20,787 nt of DNA, taken from a virus. A model generated the notes under the pieces. That model ran no database searches and had not been told where the DNA came from. It worked only from the letters and a program-made list of their open reading frames with translations. Made by a program: the position numbers and the translations under genes. Shown one piece after another: positions 15,301 to 20,787 of this stretch. Numbering within the stretch: the first letter of the stretch is position 1; every line of letters begins with the position of its first letter. The DNA lies in IMG/VR virus record IMGVR_UViG_3300025369_000081, positions 1-20,787 of that record; one strand, 5' to 3'.

Positions 15301-17389
15301 AGATGCTGCTGACTTACGTGCATTAGCAAACCAAGGTACTACTTTAACTCCTGAAGAACAAGACATCTTTGATAGAATATATAAACCGCTTCTTGAGACT
15401 CGTGTTGACATAACTAAGTTCTTAATGAGAGAAGGTGTAATGAAAAACAAAACACTTTCTGAGAATAACTTCCCTCGTCAAAGAGAACCTATGTCTAAAG
15501 ATGAGGCTAAAGCTTATGAAGATAAATTAATAGCTAAAGGTTTAAAAGACCCTGAACCAACAGGACTACGTAAACTATATAGTAATGTTAAGAACTTTAT
15601 AGGTGAGCTTGGCGGAGGTGATAAAGGTGGTTTTAACTTTGACCTACAAAAACAAAGAGGAGCTGCTAAAGACCGTTCTGTATTTGTATTAGAAGCTGCC
15701 GATGGTAAACGTAGTGTTATTGAAGTTAAACCAGGTGGTAACGTTATTAAATGGGAAAATGTTAATGGTGAGAAAGAACCATCATTGTTAACTCGTTTAG
15801 TAAGTCCTACAGATGGCTCTAGAGCAACTCTAACAGGAGCCCTAGATGTAGGAGATAAGCTTTTAAATGGTACTGTAGTTGAAGGTACAGTTCCAGAGAT
15901 TGAATTCCATTCACCTTTTAGATATAAAAAAGATTCACTATCTGTACTACTTAATTCAGTAAATGAATTAAAAGCTCAAGCTAGATATTATCAAGGTATT
16001 AAAAACTTAACAGAGTCTGACTTGTTTAAAAGTTTAGCTAGACCAGCAGGTCCTAAAGATGAATTACCTGATGGTTATTCTATACCTGATGGATTAGATA
16101 GACTTCCAGCTCTAAGAGGCTGGGCTTTCCCTAACAAACTATCTGAAGTTATTACAGACTTTGCAAAGGTTAAAGATCCTACTTTCTTAACTAACATGGC
16201 TAGTTTAATTGTTAAGAACATGATGTTAAACCCTTTAGGTCACATGTATAACGAAGGTATGCACTTAGGTGTAGGTAGAGGTTTATCAGGTTGGGTTACT
16301 CCTGCAGGTATTTATAGATTTGTTAAGTATGGTAAACAAGCTATTGATGATGTACTTGGTATGAGTTCTTTCTATACTGATACTATTAAATATGGTGGTT
16401 CAATTTTAGGTGAGAGTACTAGAAATAGTACGTTTGGTGATGCTATCTATAATAAAGGTCTTAGAGAGTTTTCTAAAACTCAAGACTTTAAAGACTTAGC
16501 TAAAGATACTGGTAGAACTCTTTTAAATATGTATGATGTGCTATCAGAAGCTTCTGGTAGAGCTATGTGGATGAGTCGTAACATTATGTATCTTCAATGG
16601 CTAAGAGAAGTTATGGCTACTAAAGGTTTAAGTCATCCTGAAGCTATTGAGTATGTAGAAAAACATATGCCTAACTATAGAGTACCTTCACGTATTGGTG
16701 AAAAGGTTTTAGGATCTTCTTTAAGCCGTGGTATTGCTAGTGTAATGAAGAACCCTAACATAACAGTATTTAGTCCTTATCATTATGGCTATCTTAAATC
16801 TATGATTAACACAGTTAAAGAAGTAGGATCAGGTTTAAAAGGGTCTGAGGGTCGTAAAGAGTTTATAGAAGGTGTTGATAGAGTGGCAGCTATGGCTGTT
16901 ATTATGGCTTGTTTCTATCCTTTAATGGATATGTTAGCTCAACGTATGACTGGTAATGAAAATGCTAGACAACGTAGAGCAGGTCCATTTCATTTAATGG
17001 ATGCTATAGGTGAGGTAGCTGAAGGTACTAAAGATCCTCAAGCTGTGCTAAGTGCATTCTTTACATTTAATCCTGCTTTACAAGGTATGGTACAATTTGG
17101 TTTAGATAGAAACATTTACACTGGTCAACAAATATACAACCCAATGAGTGAACCTAGTATCATTGCTAAAGATGTACTTCGTTACTTTACACAACAAGTA
17201 CCACAAGCTAGTCAAGTGTTCCAAGCTAATAAAGATGACTCTGGAGAAGGAGCTCAAGTCTTTGGAGCTAGACAACTTGATATTGAATCTAAGACTTCTA
17301 TTCAACAATCTAAGATTGATAAGATGATTAGAAAACTACGTAGACGAGCCTTTAAACACGATATTAAACGAGAGGAAGATATACTATGA
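12308..17389 (+). CDS. Giant ejection protein: GH104 muramidase domain, metallopeptidase motif, polyvalent C-terminal part
   Basis: A 1,693-residue protein in the T7 gp16 position. Residues about 13-140 match the lambda R endolysin (GH104 lytic transglycosylase): FLGQSEGADYNVITGG with the catalytic Glu at E25, then STAAGKYQITKTTYDEYAKK, DFSPESQDKIAE, KGALPDIEKGDYESAINK and WASLPSSKYSQPKR. NPFL motifs stand at 3-6, 175-178, 186-189 and 198-201. A metallopeptidase signature AHEIFHAGT (H663-E664-x2-H667) is followed by a likely third ligand region AEFISEGY (E726 or E730). The rest is helical, with a C-terminal region (from about 1100) that resembles large phage polyvalent proteins, a hydrophobic stretch near 1528-1550 and a very basic end. 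It probably enters the cell with the DNA, opening the peptidoglycan; the peptidase target is unknown. Confidence 0.75.
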   Translation: MENPFLQDSSKDNLNTFKDFLGQSEGADYNVITGGSTFNDFSKHPGVVGTTTAEGPSTAAGKYQITKTTYDEYAKKLNITDFSPESQDKIAEAIIKDKGALPDIEKGDYESAINKLGGTWASLPSSKYSQPKRSWDWVKEKLRLGDKVSDKTLSDLIVDTPKDTAKTSEPPKEENPFLTDTTAEKNPFLEEDTKTTANPFLDDNTLVGAIKAQYKEEKQNFVDTFLSHGAAGILPAMGGLAGAKGLTSVATAALGATPEGRVLKVAFPIITNLVGSGVGYYATNKIERNLLPESINHHLEVGEQQNKYAAQLGDITAFAGVGGVAVPETLKQAAFAGSIGVGIEGFQQWMSGEYDPTALLINAVTFPFLGDKPTKLGEWATLKPLRDVKPKQNIDDILKKDLYTPKTFNDYNVVDLDKETAKEYSARHNIDESKAEEHRANQSQYEEAVRPVTSVADGSKHLEVDKKAIMEHFKDKRWEFLYNLPKNYFKTPQAYTDFLINRVSIKEEMPFEDWYKANPSVSSSLTYDSRKSFYTELNDIKTKAILGEASDADLLRHDELIKQGPPQQYVNYADHITPDELKGIIVGSKNIGEAIDRIVAGKFGGKVEQEIFKLLQKGKWLSSAELNLFDTLHPEGPNVPAEYDPNTHAVRLFNGADLPTFAHEIFHAGTIKALNDPTNAKYVEELENLLNDIKNVIPEEEHWKEWKDENGKTVGSGLYGTKNVAEFISEGYTSDDFRRTLQNIVVKRDGPQNKLAKAWDEFKNILKDLMGISNKDEVTAFDKLMDLTHDMVNGNDAKAWGRGSITQKFGYNTDAWKQYESELNKQAIDAAQANPFFNMDVLNIPPLPENEDGMADWLFNLQNIDMYDEVIAKSIRDQVDLTPEQSAALQHFVEGLHRDHVELHTKANNIDNEIKQMGKGIGAEYFEREFQSGTTNREKYNKLKDIYNRMESDNPKVKDTVTDEENKYFNDNKDFWETSRTWQKTVAERLEAMKQLEKDAADLRALANQGTTLTPEEQDIFDRIYKPLLETRVDITKFLMREGVMKNKTLSENNFPRQREPMSKDEAKAYEDKLIAKGLKDPEPTGLRKLYSNVKNFIGELGGGDKGGFNFDLQKQRGAAKDRSVFVLEAADGKRSVIEVKPGGNVIKWENVNGEKEPSLLTRLVSPTDGSRATLTGALDVGDKLLNGTVVEGTVPEIEFHSPFRYKKDSLSVLLNSVNELKAQARYYQGIKNLTESDLFKSLARPAGPKDELPDGYSIPDGLDRLPALRGWAFPNKLSEVITDFAKVKDPTFLTNMASLIVKNMMLNPLGHMYNEGMHLGVGRGLSGWVTPAGIYRFVKYGKQAIDDVLGMSSFYTDTIKYGGSILGESTRNSTFGDAIYNKGLREFSKTQDFKDLAKDTGRTLLNMYDVLSEASGRAMWMSRNIMYLQWLREVMATKGLSHPEAIEYVEKHMPNYRVPSRIGEKVLGSSLSRGIASVMKNPNITVFSPYHYGYLKSMINTVKEVGSGLKGSEGRKEFIEGVDRVAAMAVIMACFYPLMDMLAQRMTGNENARQRRAGPFHLMDAIGEVAEGTKDPQAVLSAFFTFNPALQGMVQFGLDRNIYTGQQIYNPMSEPSIIAKDVLRYFTQQVPQASQVFQANKDDSGEGAQVFGARQLDIESKTSIQQSKIDKMIRKLRRRAFKHDIKREEDIL

Positions 17390-18699
17390 AAGTCCTATTA
17401 TTAGATCCTATGGGAGCTTTTACAGACTTTGCTATTAGACTTATGTGTGATGGCCATGAAGTTAAACAATGGCAAAAGAAAACACCTAACGGTGAGCAAT
17501 CTCTTATAGGTAAGGGTATTGTAACTCGTGTACTAAACTGGCAAGCATTTATGAAGTGGGCTGATATCATTGTACTATCTGACAATGCATATCAAATGCA
17601 GTTCCTTGAGAAGTACCACAGAGAAGGTTATCCTATTGTAGGAGCTAACCTCGATACATCTTACCTTGAGTTACGTAGAGGTGAAGGTCAAGACATTATG
17701 AAGAAAGCAGGTCTTGATGTAATTCCTGGACAAGAGTTTAAGAACTATAATGACGCTATTGCGTACGTTAAAGCTAACCCTAAACGTTATGTATCTAAAC
17801 CTTCTGGTGATGCAGACAAAGCATTAAGCTATGTATCTAAGAATGCAGCTGACATGTTATTCATGTTAGAAAGATGGAAGTCTAAAGGTAAGTCTAAAAT
17901 GCCTTTCATCATGCAAGAGTTTGTTCCAGGTATTGAAGTAGCAGTGGGTGCATGGATGGGCAAGGATGGCTTTAGTAAACTCAGATGTGAGAACTTTGAG
18001 TTTAAGAAACTAATGCCATCTAATTTTGGTGTAAACACTGGTGAGATGGGTACTGTATTAAAGTATACAGAAAAGTCTAAGTTGTTTGATGAGACTCTAG
18101 GGAAGCTAGAGGAGTTCTTACGATTCCAAAACTACATTGGTTATGTAGACCTTGCATTCATCATTGATGATAAAGGCTCACCAAGACCTCTAGAATGGAC
18201 TACAAGACCAGGATGGCCTCTATTTAATATCCAAGCAGCACTACATAAGGGTGACTCTATACAATGGATGTGTGACCTTTTAGAAGGTAAGGACACTCTT
18301 AAAGCTTCTACTAAGATAGCTGCTGGTCATATTGTAGCTATACCGGACTTCCCATTCACTAAAGTTACTGGTAGAGATCCTAGTGGATTTCCTATCTATA
18401 ACTTAGAGAAGTGTGGAGATGATGTACATTTATGTGAAGTAATGTTAGGGAAAGGACCTATATACGAAGATGGTAAATTTACAGAAACAGAAATGTTTGT
18501 TACCGCTGGTGATTATGTGTTGGTTACTTCTGGTATTGGTGACTCGGTACGAGAAGCTACGAAGAAGTCTATGGAAGTAGTTAAGAAGATTGAGATACCT
18601 AGTGCAATGATTGTTCGCGACGACGTTGGTGAACGTCTAGAAGAAGAACTACCAAAACTACATAAACTAGGCTATTGCAGAGAGTTTAGGTACGAATAA
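17386..18699 (+). CDS. PurD-like ATP-grasp enzyme
   Basis: A 437-residue protein whose ATG overlaps the giant gene's stop by four bases (ATGA, 17386-17389). It has the three-part layout of phosphoribosylamine-glycine ligase (PurD): an N-terminal Rossmann-type part (KVLLLDPMGAFTDFAIRLMC, then DIIVLSDNA), the ATP-grasp core and a C-terminal domain. In the core are K138 in YVSKPSGDADKA, MQEFVPGIEVAVGAW (176-190), NTGEMGT at 217-223 (PurD has NTGGMG) and EWTTRPGWP from E270 (PurD has EFNARFGDP). The acidic metal-binding Glu is kept, but the Asn after it is replaced by Thr, and the Gly-rich loop is shortened. It could make glycinamide ribonucleotide or ligate another amine to a carboxylate. Fold sure, substrate open. 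Confidence 0.7.
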   Translation: MKVLLLDPMGAFTDFAIRLMCDGHEVKQWQKKTPNGEQSLIGKGIVTRVLNWQAFMKWADIIVLSDNAYQMQFLEKYHREGYPIVGANLDTSYLELRRGEGQDIMKKAGLDVIPGQEFKNYNDAIAYVKANPKRYVSKPSGDADKALSYVSKNAADMLFMLERWKSKGKSKMPFIMQEFVPGIEVAVGAWMGKDGFSKLRCENFEFKKLMPSNFGVNTGEMGTVLKYTEKSKLFDETLGKLEEFLRFQNYIGYVDLAFIIDDKGSPRPLEWTTRPGWPLFNIQAALHKGDSIQWMCDLLEGKDTLKASTKIAAGHIVAIPDFPFTKVTGRDPSGFPIYNLEKCGDDVHLCEVMLGKGPIYEDGKFTETEMFVTAGDYVLVTSGIGDSVREATKKSMEVVKKIEIPSAMIVRDDVGERLEEELPKLHKLGYCREFRYE

Positions 18700-19073
18700 T
18701 GGCTACCCCTTTATCACCTATACCACCACAACCTATTGGTGAAGTTCATGAGTGGAGAGACTGGTTCTTTAAACTCTATCAACAAGTAGGAGGTCAGAAT
18801 GCTCCTAACCTATGGAACAACATTGACTTTACTGGTTCTAATATTACAGCAATTCAAATTAGACAACACAATAGTCTACAAGGATTACAAGGTGGAGATT
18901 CATCTGGTACTCAATACTACCATCTAAGTCAAGATCAATATAATAATGTTATAAACATACCTACTAATGGATTAACTGTTACTATAACAACAGCTAAACT
19001 AACCACTGGTGGTACTAATGGTAGTATGACATTTACTAATGGTATATTAACTGCTCAAACACAGGCTACCTAA
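18699..19073 (+). CDS. Small fibre-like phage protein, 124 aa
   Basis: A 124-residue protein between two TAATG junctions (18699 and 19073). It opens with a Pro-rich segment PLSPIPPQPIGEVHEWRDWF, then FKLYQQVGG, a motif I recall from small proteins near the lysis genes of podophages. In the middle is HNSLQGLQGGDSSGTQYYHL, a frequent phage fibre motif (the 'HN.LqGlQGG....YHLt..q' pattern). The end is a beta-strand pair, ITTAKLTTGGTNGSMTFTNG. This suits a short tail appendage or fibre tip. Being directly upstream of the endolysin and coupled to it, it is expressed late. Confidence 0.6.
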   Translation: MATPLSPIPPQPIGEVHEWRDWFFKLYQQVGGQNAPNLWNNIDFTGSNITAIQIRQHNSLQGLQGGDSSGTQYYHLSQDQYNNVINIPTNGLTVTITTAKLTTGGTNGSMTFTNGILTAQTQAT

Positions 19074-19516
19074 TGAAAACATCACAACAAGGTATAGATT
19101 TAATTAAGAAGTTTGAAGGGTTTAGTGCTACTCCTTATAAGGATATAGCAGGACTACTAACTATAGGATATGGACACCTTATATTACCTGGTGAACACTT
19201 TGGTGCTATATCATCTGTAGAAGCTGTAGCATTGTTAGCTATAGATATAGCCGAGAAGGCTGAGTACTTTGTTAACAAGTATGTTACAGTACCATTAACT
19301 CAGAATGAGTTTGATGCGTTAGTATCGTTTACGTTTAATGTAGGTGGTGCTAACTTTCAAAAGTCAACACTATTGAAGGTTCTTAATGCGGGCAAAAAAG
19401 AAGCCGTCAAAGGAGAACTGCTTAAGTGGGATTTTGCTGGCGGGCACAAATCTGATGCAATTCTCCAAAGACGACTTAAAGAGGCTGCGCTCTTTGAGGG
19501 AAATACTAGCCCTTGA
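19073..19516 (+). CDS. Endolysin, T4-type lysozyme (GH24)
   Basis: A 147-residue muramidase that cuts the beta-1,4 bond between MurNAc and GlcNAc. The catalytic triad is in the classical spacing: E15 in KKFEGFSATPY, D24 in YKDIAG and T30 in LTIGYGH (T4 lysozyme has E11, D20, T26). Further family motifs are LTQNEFDALVSFTFNVGGAN and the end ILQRRLKEAALFEG. There is no signal peptide or SAR membrane anchor, so it needs a holin; the holin candidates are 12 kb upstream. The length is normal for the family. Its stop (TGA 19514-19516) lies 11 bases into the converging - strand gene. The 3' third looks less AT-rich than most of the window. Confidence 0.9.
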   Translation: MKTSQQGIDLIKKFEGFSATPYKDIAGLLTIGYGHLILPGEHFGAISSVEAVALLAIDIAEKAEYFVNKYVTVPLTQNEFDALVSFTFNVGGANFQKSTLLKVLNAGKKEAVKGELLKWDFAGGHKSDAILQRRLKEAALFEGNTSP

Positions 19517-19528
19517 TATAGGCTAGTA
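19504..19528. terminator. Candidate bidirectional terminator hairpin at the convergent junction
   Basis: Perfect 8-bp inverted repeat TACTAGCC (19504-19511) and GGCTAGTA (19521-19528) with a 9-base loop. The + strand stop of the endolysin lies in the loop and the - strand TAG stop in the left arm. There is no T-tract on the + strand side and only TTT on the - strand side, so it would be a weak intrinsic terminator; it could instead only protect RNA 3' ends. Confidence 0.45.
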
Positions 19529-19652
19529 CGTCATCAAACGAGGTAAACACACTAATAGTTTGCTCAGGTCGTTCCTGACCAAACGTAGTCTTCTGTACGT
19601 TAACTACATAACCATTGTCTACCTTGTTAATTACGATTGATGCGAAGTTCAT
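19506..19652 (-). CDS. Small phage protein, 48 aa, unknown (minus strand)
   Basis: Reading the - strand, ATG at 19652 (complement) runs to TAG at 19508-19506, giving 48 residues: starting NFASIVINKVDNGYVVNVQK and ending VFTSFDDVLAYIKG. A strong GGAGAAAG lies six bases before the start, so this is very likely translated. The layout (two beta strands with 'NGY.V.V', then a 'F.sfddvl.yI' helix) is what I recall from small early-region phage proteins of unknown role. It follows the 47-residue gene by 14 bases and forms the 3' end of the - strand unit, overlapping the endolysin by 11 bases. Confidence 0.65.
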   Translation of the reverse strand: MNFASIVINKVDNGYVVNVQKTTFGQERPEQTISVFTSFDDVLAYIKG

Positions 19653-19654
19653 AC

Positions 19655-19665
19655 TTTCTCCTTTT
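19655..19665 (-). promoter_or_regulatory. Ribosome-binding site of the 48-aa minus-strand gene
   Basis: On the - strand the sequence AAAGGAGAAAG precedes ATG 19652 at standard spacing. It is the strongest Shine-Dalgarno in the right end of the window and is the main reason for accepting the 48-residue gene. Confidence 0.7.
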
Positions 19666-19666
19666 C

Positions 19667-19810
19667 TCAGTTAAACGAAATTACTACTCTTATAATGAAC
19701 AACTCAATTGTTAAATGAGTTTTGTTTTCCGCATCTTCCATAAAGTCTGATGGGTTAACTAGTTCAAATCCTAATGTTACTCCACAAATGGGATGTGCTG
19801 TTATATGCAT
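19667..19810 (-). CDS. Small phage protein, 47 aa, unknown (minus strand)
   Basis: ATG at 19810 (complement), two bases after the reductase stop, to TGA at 19669-19667. The frame is open further up inside the reductase gene (ATG at 19873), but the start after the stop is more likely. The 47-residue product contains PICGVTLGFELVNPSDFMED and ends in a hydrophobic strand-rich part (HLTIELFIIRVVISFN). I recall similar short phage proteins with 'G.T.GFEfv' followed by an acidic patch and a hydrophobic end, of unknown role. The ribosome-binding site is weak (GTGAGAT), consistent with coupling to the reductase. Codon use agrees with its neighbours. Confidence 0.5.
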   Translation of the reverse strand: MHITAHPICGVTLGFELVNPSDFMEDAENKTHLTIELFIIRVVISFN

Positions 19811-19811
19811 A

Positions 19812-20787
19812 TTATATCTCACACGTTCCGCCAACACACGCAAGGGTTTGGCTTCCTTCTGTATTATCATCACGTTCTACCAACTCTTCCCAATTGAGTG
19901 AGCTTGGCATTTTAGATGCTAATTCTTTATACTGCTCTTCAGTAATATCTTCATATGGTGCTTGTTGATAAGTATGGTTTGAATGAGGAAGGAATGAAAT
20001 TCCTGATACTTCATCAAAGTGTTTCCATACCCATGCACCAACTTCAGGCCATTCATTATCAGTTACTGTAATAGTAACTGAAGGTTTATGCTCACACCAA
20101 TGTCTTTGGTATACTAACCATAAGTTTAATTGTTCTAGTGCAGTCATATCATTTCTAGTAACAGCACCCTTAGGGGCTTTTACAGGAAACGAGAATACAG
20201 CTGTCGAATCAGGCCTAAATACTTCGTCTTCCACTGGGAACCCTTTTTCCTTAAGGAACGAGTATACAGGGTCCTTCTTATCAATGCGAACCCTTCTAAT
20301 GTAGTAAGTGTTATGTCTAGCATGAATGCCGCTAGCACTATCCACCAACTGACTGACTGTACCTGAAGGTTTAACACAAGTGATAGAAGCACTAGGAGGA
20401 ACACCAAGGACCTCAGAAAGTTCTTCGTTTGTTTTTCTCGCTGCATCTCTTAACCTTTCAAGCATTGCTGGATCAGGATTATTAGTTACTTTACAATCCA
20501 TGATACCTGTTAATGAAACTCCTAATAATCTTTCTTCTTCAGTATTCTTTTTCCATTCCTCACTTAGAAATTGGAAGCTGGTGAGAGTGGACTGAATTGT
20601 ACCGAGTATTGTAGCGAGGGACACCTTATGAGCCAAGGTAGATTCGGTATCGTTCCCCCGTACAACCACTTCCGTAAGATTGCAGAACTGTTTATCACGG
20701 AGGATAATTTCTGAGCATGGATTGGTGCCATAGCTGAGAAGCGGATCTCGTCTCCCCCATTTTCCTGCTTGAGCCTGAGAAGCAACA
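19812..20787 (-). CDS. nrdJ: Adenosylcobalamin-dependent ribonucleotide reductase, C-terminal part (partial)
   Basis: Class II reductase that makes deoxyribonucleotides using a B12 cofactor. The frame is open to the right edge of the window, so the N-terminal part is missing; about 325 residues are visible. The active-site block GTNPCSEIILRDKQFCNLTE is encoded at about 20673-20730: Cys (20715-20717) corresponds to the thiyl-radical Cys408 of the Lactobacillus leichmannii enzyme, Glu two residues later to Glu410, and the Cys eleven residues on to Cys419. Further on are CVKPSGTVSQLVDSASGIHA (encoded at about 20332-20391) and WCEHKPSVTITV. The end CVGGTCEI keeps the C-x4-C pair (leichmannii 731/736) that re-reduces the active site. 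This spacing indicates the monomeric RTPR type. It supplies dNTPs for phage DNA synthesis and is part of the oppositely directed early or middle region. Confidence 0.9.
   Translation of the reverse strand, partial: VASQAQAGKWGRRDPLLSYGTNPCSEIILRDKQFCNLTEVVVRGNDTESTLAHKVSLATILGTIQSTLTSFQFLSEEWKKNTEEERLLGVSLTGIMDCKVTNNPDPAMLERLRDAARKTNEELSEVLGVPPSASITCVKPSGTVSQLVDSASGIHARHNTYYIRRVRIDKKDPVYSFLKEKGFPVEDEVFRPDSTAVFSFPVKAPKGAVTRNDMTALEQLNLWLVYQRHWCEHKPSVTITVTDNEWPEVGAWVWKHFDEVSGISFLPHSNHTYQQAPYEDITEEQYKELASKMPSSLNWEELVERDDNTEGSQTLACVGGTCEI

Noticed and set aside
13237-15450. Several short frames on both strands inside the 1,693-aa gene
   Set aside because: They lack ribosome-binding sites and recognisable motifs, and lie within a continuous gene with clear domains.
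19517-19811. Apparent non-coding gap between endolysin and reductase
   Set aside because: Two small minus-strand genes with starts and stops in register fill it almost completely.
19774-20595. Two + strand frames opposite the reductase
   Set aside because: Composition and lack of start signals mark them as antisense shadows of nrdJ.
20564-20785. Second minus-strand open frame at the right edge, suggesting a frameshift in the reductase
   Set aside because: The reductase frame itself continues without a stop to the edge and encodes the expected active-site motif (NPCSEI), so the other frame is a shadow.

Overview
The window reads as the late (virion and lysis) region of a lytic, short-tailed (podovirus-like) phage genome, followed by the end of an oppositely oriented nucleotide-metabolism region. 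Evidence for a phage: almost no space between genes, a run of structural genes on one strand, fibre-like genes, a tail adaptor and tail hub of the P22 gp4/gp10 kind, a 1,693-residue ejection-type protein, holin candidates and a GH24 endolysin. The sequence is AT-rich. AT-richness, the fibre types and a B12-dependent ribonucleotide reductase suggest an aquatic, probably marine phage of a Gram-negative (perhaps alphaproteobacterial) host; that host assignment is inference. Portal, major capsid and terminase genes are not in the window and presumably lie upstream of position 1.

Layout on the + strand: 1-3607 holds small virion or decoration proteins, a protein built of 17 tandem 18-20-residue units, and two short conserved phage proteins, one with a Cys-rich knuckle. 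3617-5771 is a fibre array: three fibre-like genes and two small partner genes whose shared 3' ends also place the ribosome-binding site of the next gene. 5773-7039 carries small unknown genes, a probable holin, a SprT-like metalloprotease and a second holin candidate. 7042-9863 encodes the tail adaptor and tail hub; the hub carries a roughly 215-residue Gly/Ser/Thr-rich insertion. 9864-17389 encodes a T7 gp13-like acetyltransferase-fold protein, two internal-virion/ejection-type proteins and the giant ejection protein, which has an N-terminal lambda-R-like (GH104) muramidase domain and an internal HExxH metallopeptidase motif. 17386-18699 is a PurD-like ATP-grasp enzyme overlapping the giant gene by 4 bases. 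A fibre-like gene and the endolysin close the module at 19516.

On the - strand, reading in from the right edge, are the C-terminal part of an adenosylcobalamin-dependent (class II) ribonucleotide reductase and two small genes of unknown function. The two transcription units converge around 19506-19516, where stop codons on both strands lie in a perfect 8-bp inverted repeat that may act as a two-way terminator.

The + strand genes look like one translationally coupled operon: nine junctions are TAATG (last A of the stop is the first A of the start) and three are ATGA. I see no tRNA, CRISPR array, insertion sequence, integrase or recognisable promoter, and no gene-free stretch over 300 bases. 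The items most worth follow-up are the ATP-grasp gene in the virion operon, the 18-residue repeat protein with a four-unit higher-order duplication, the two-enzyme ejection protein, and the fibre cassette whose shared C-terminal codons double as ribosome-binding sites.
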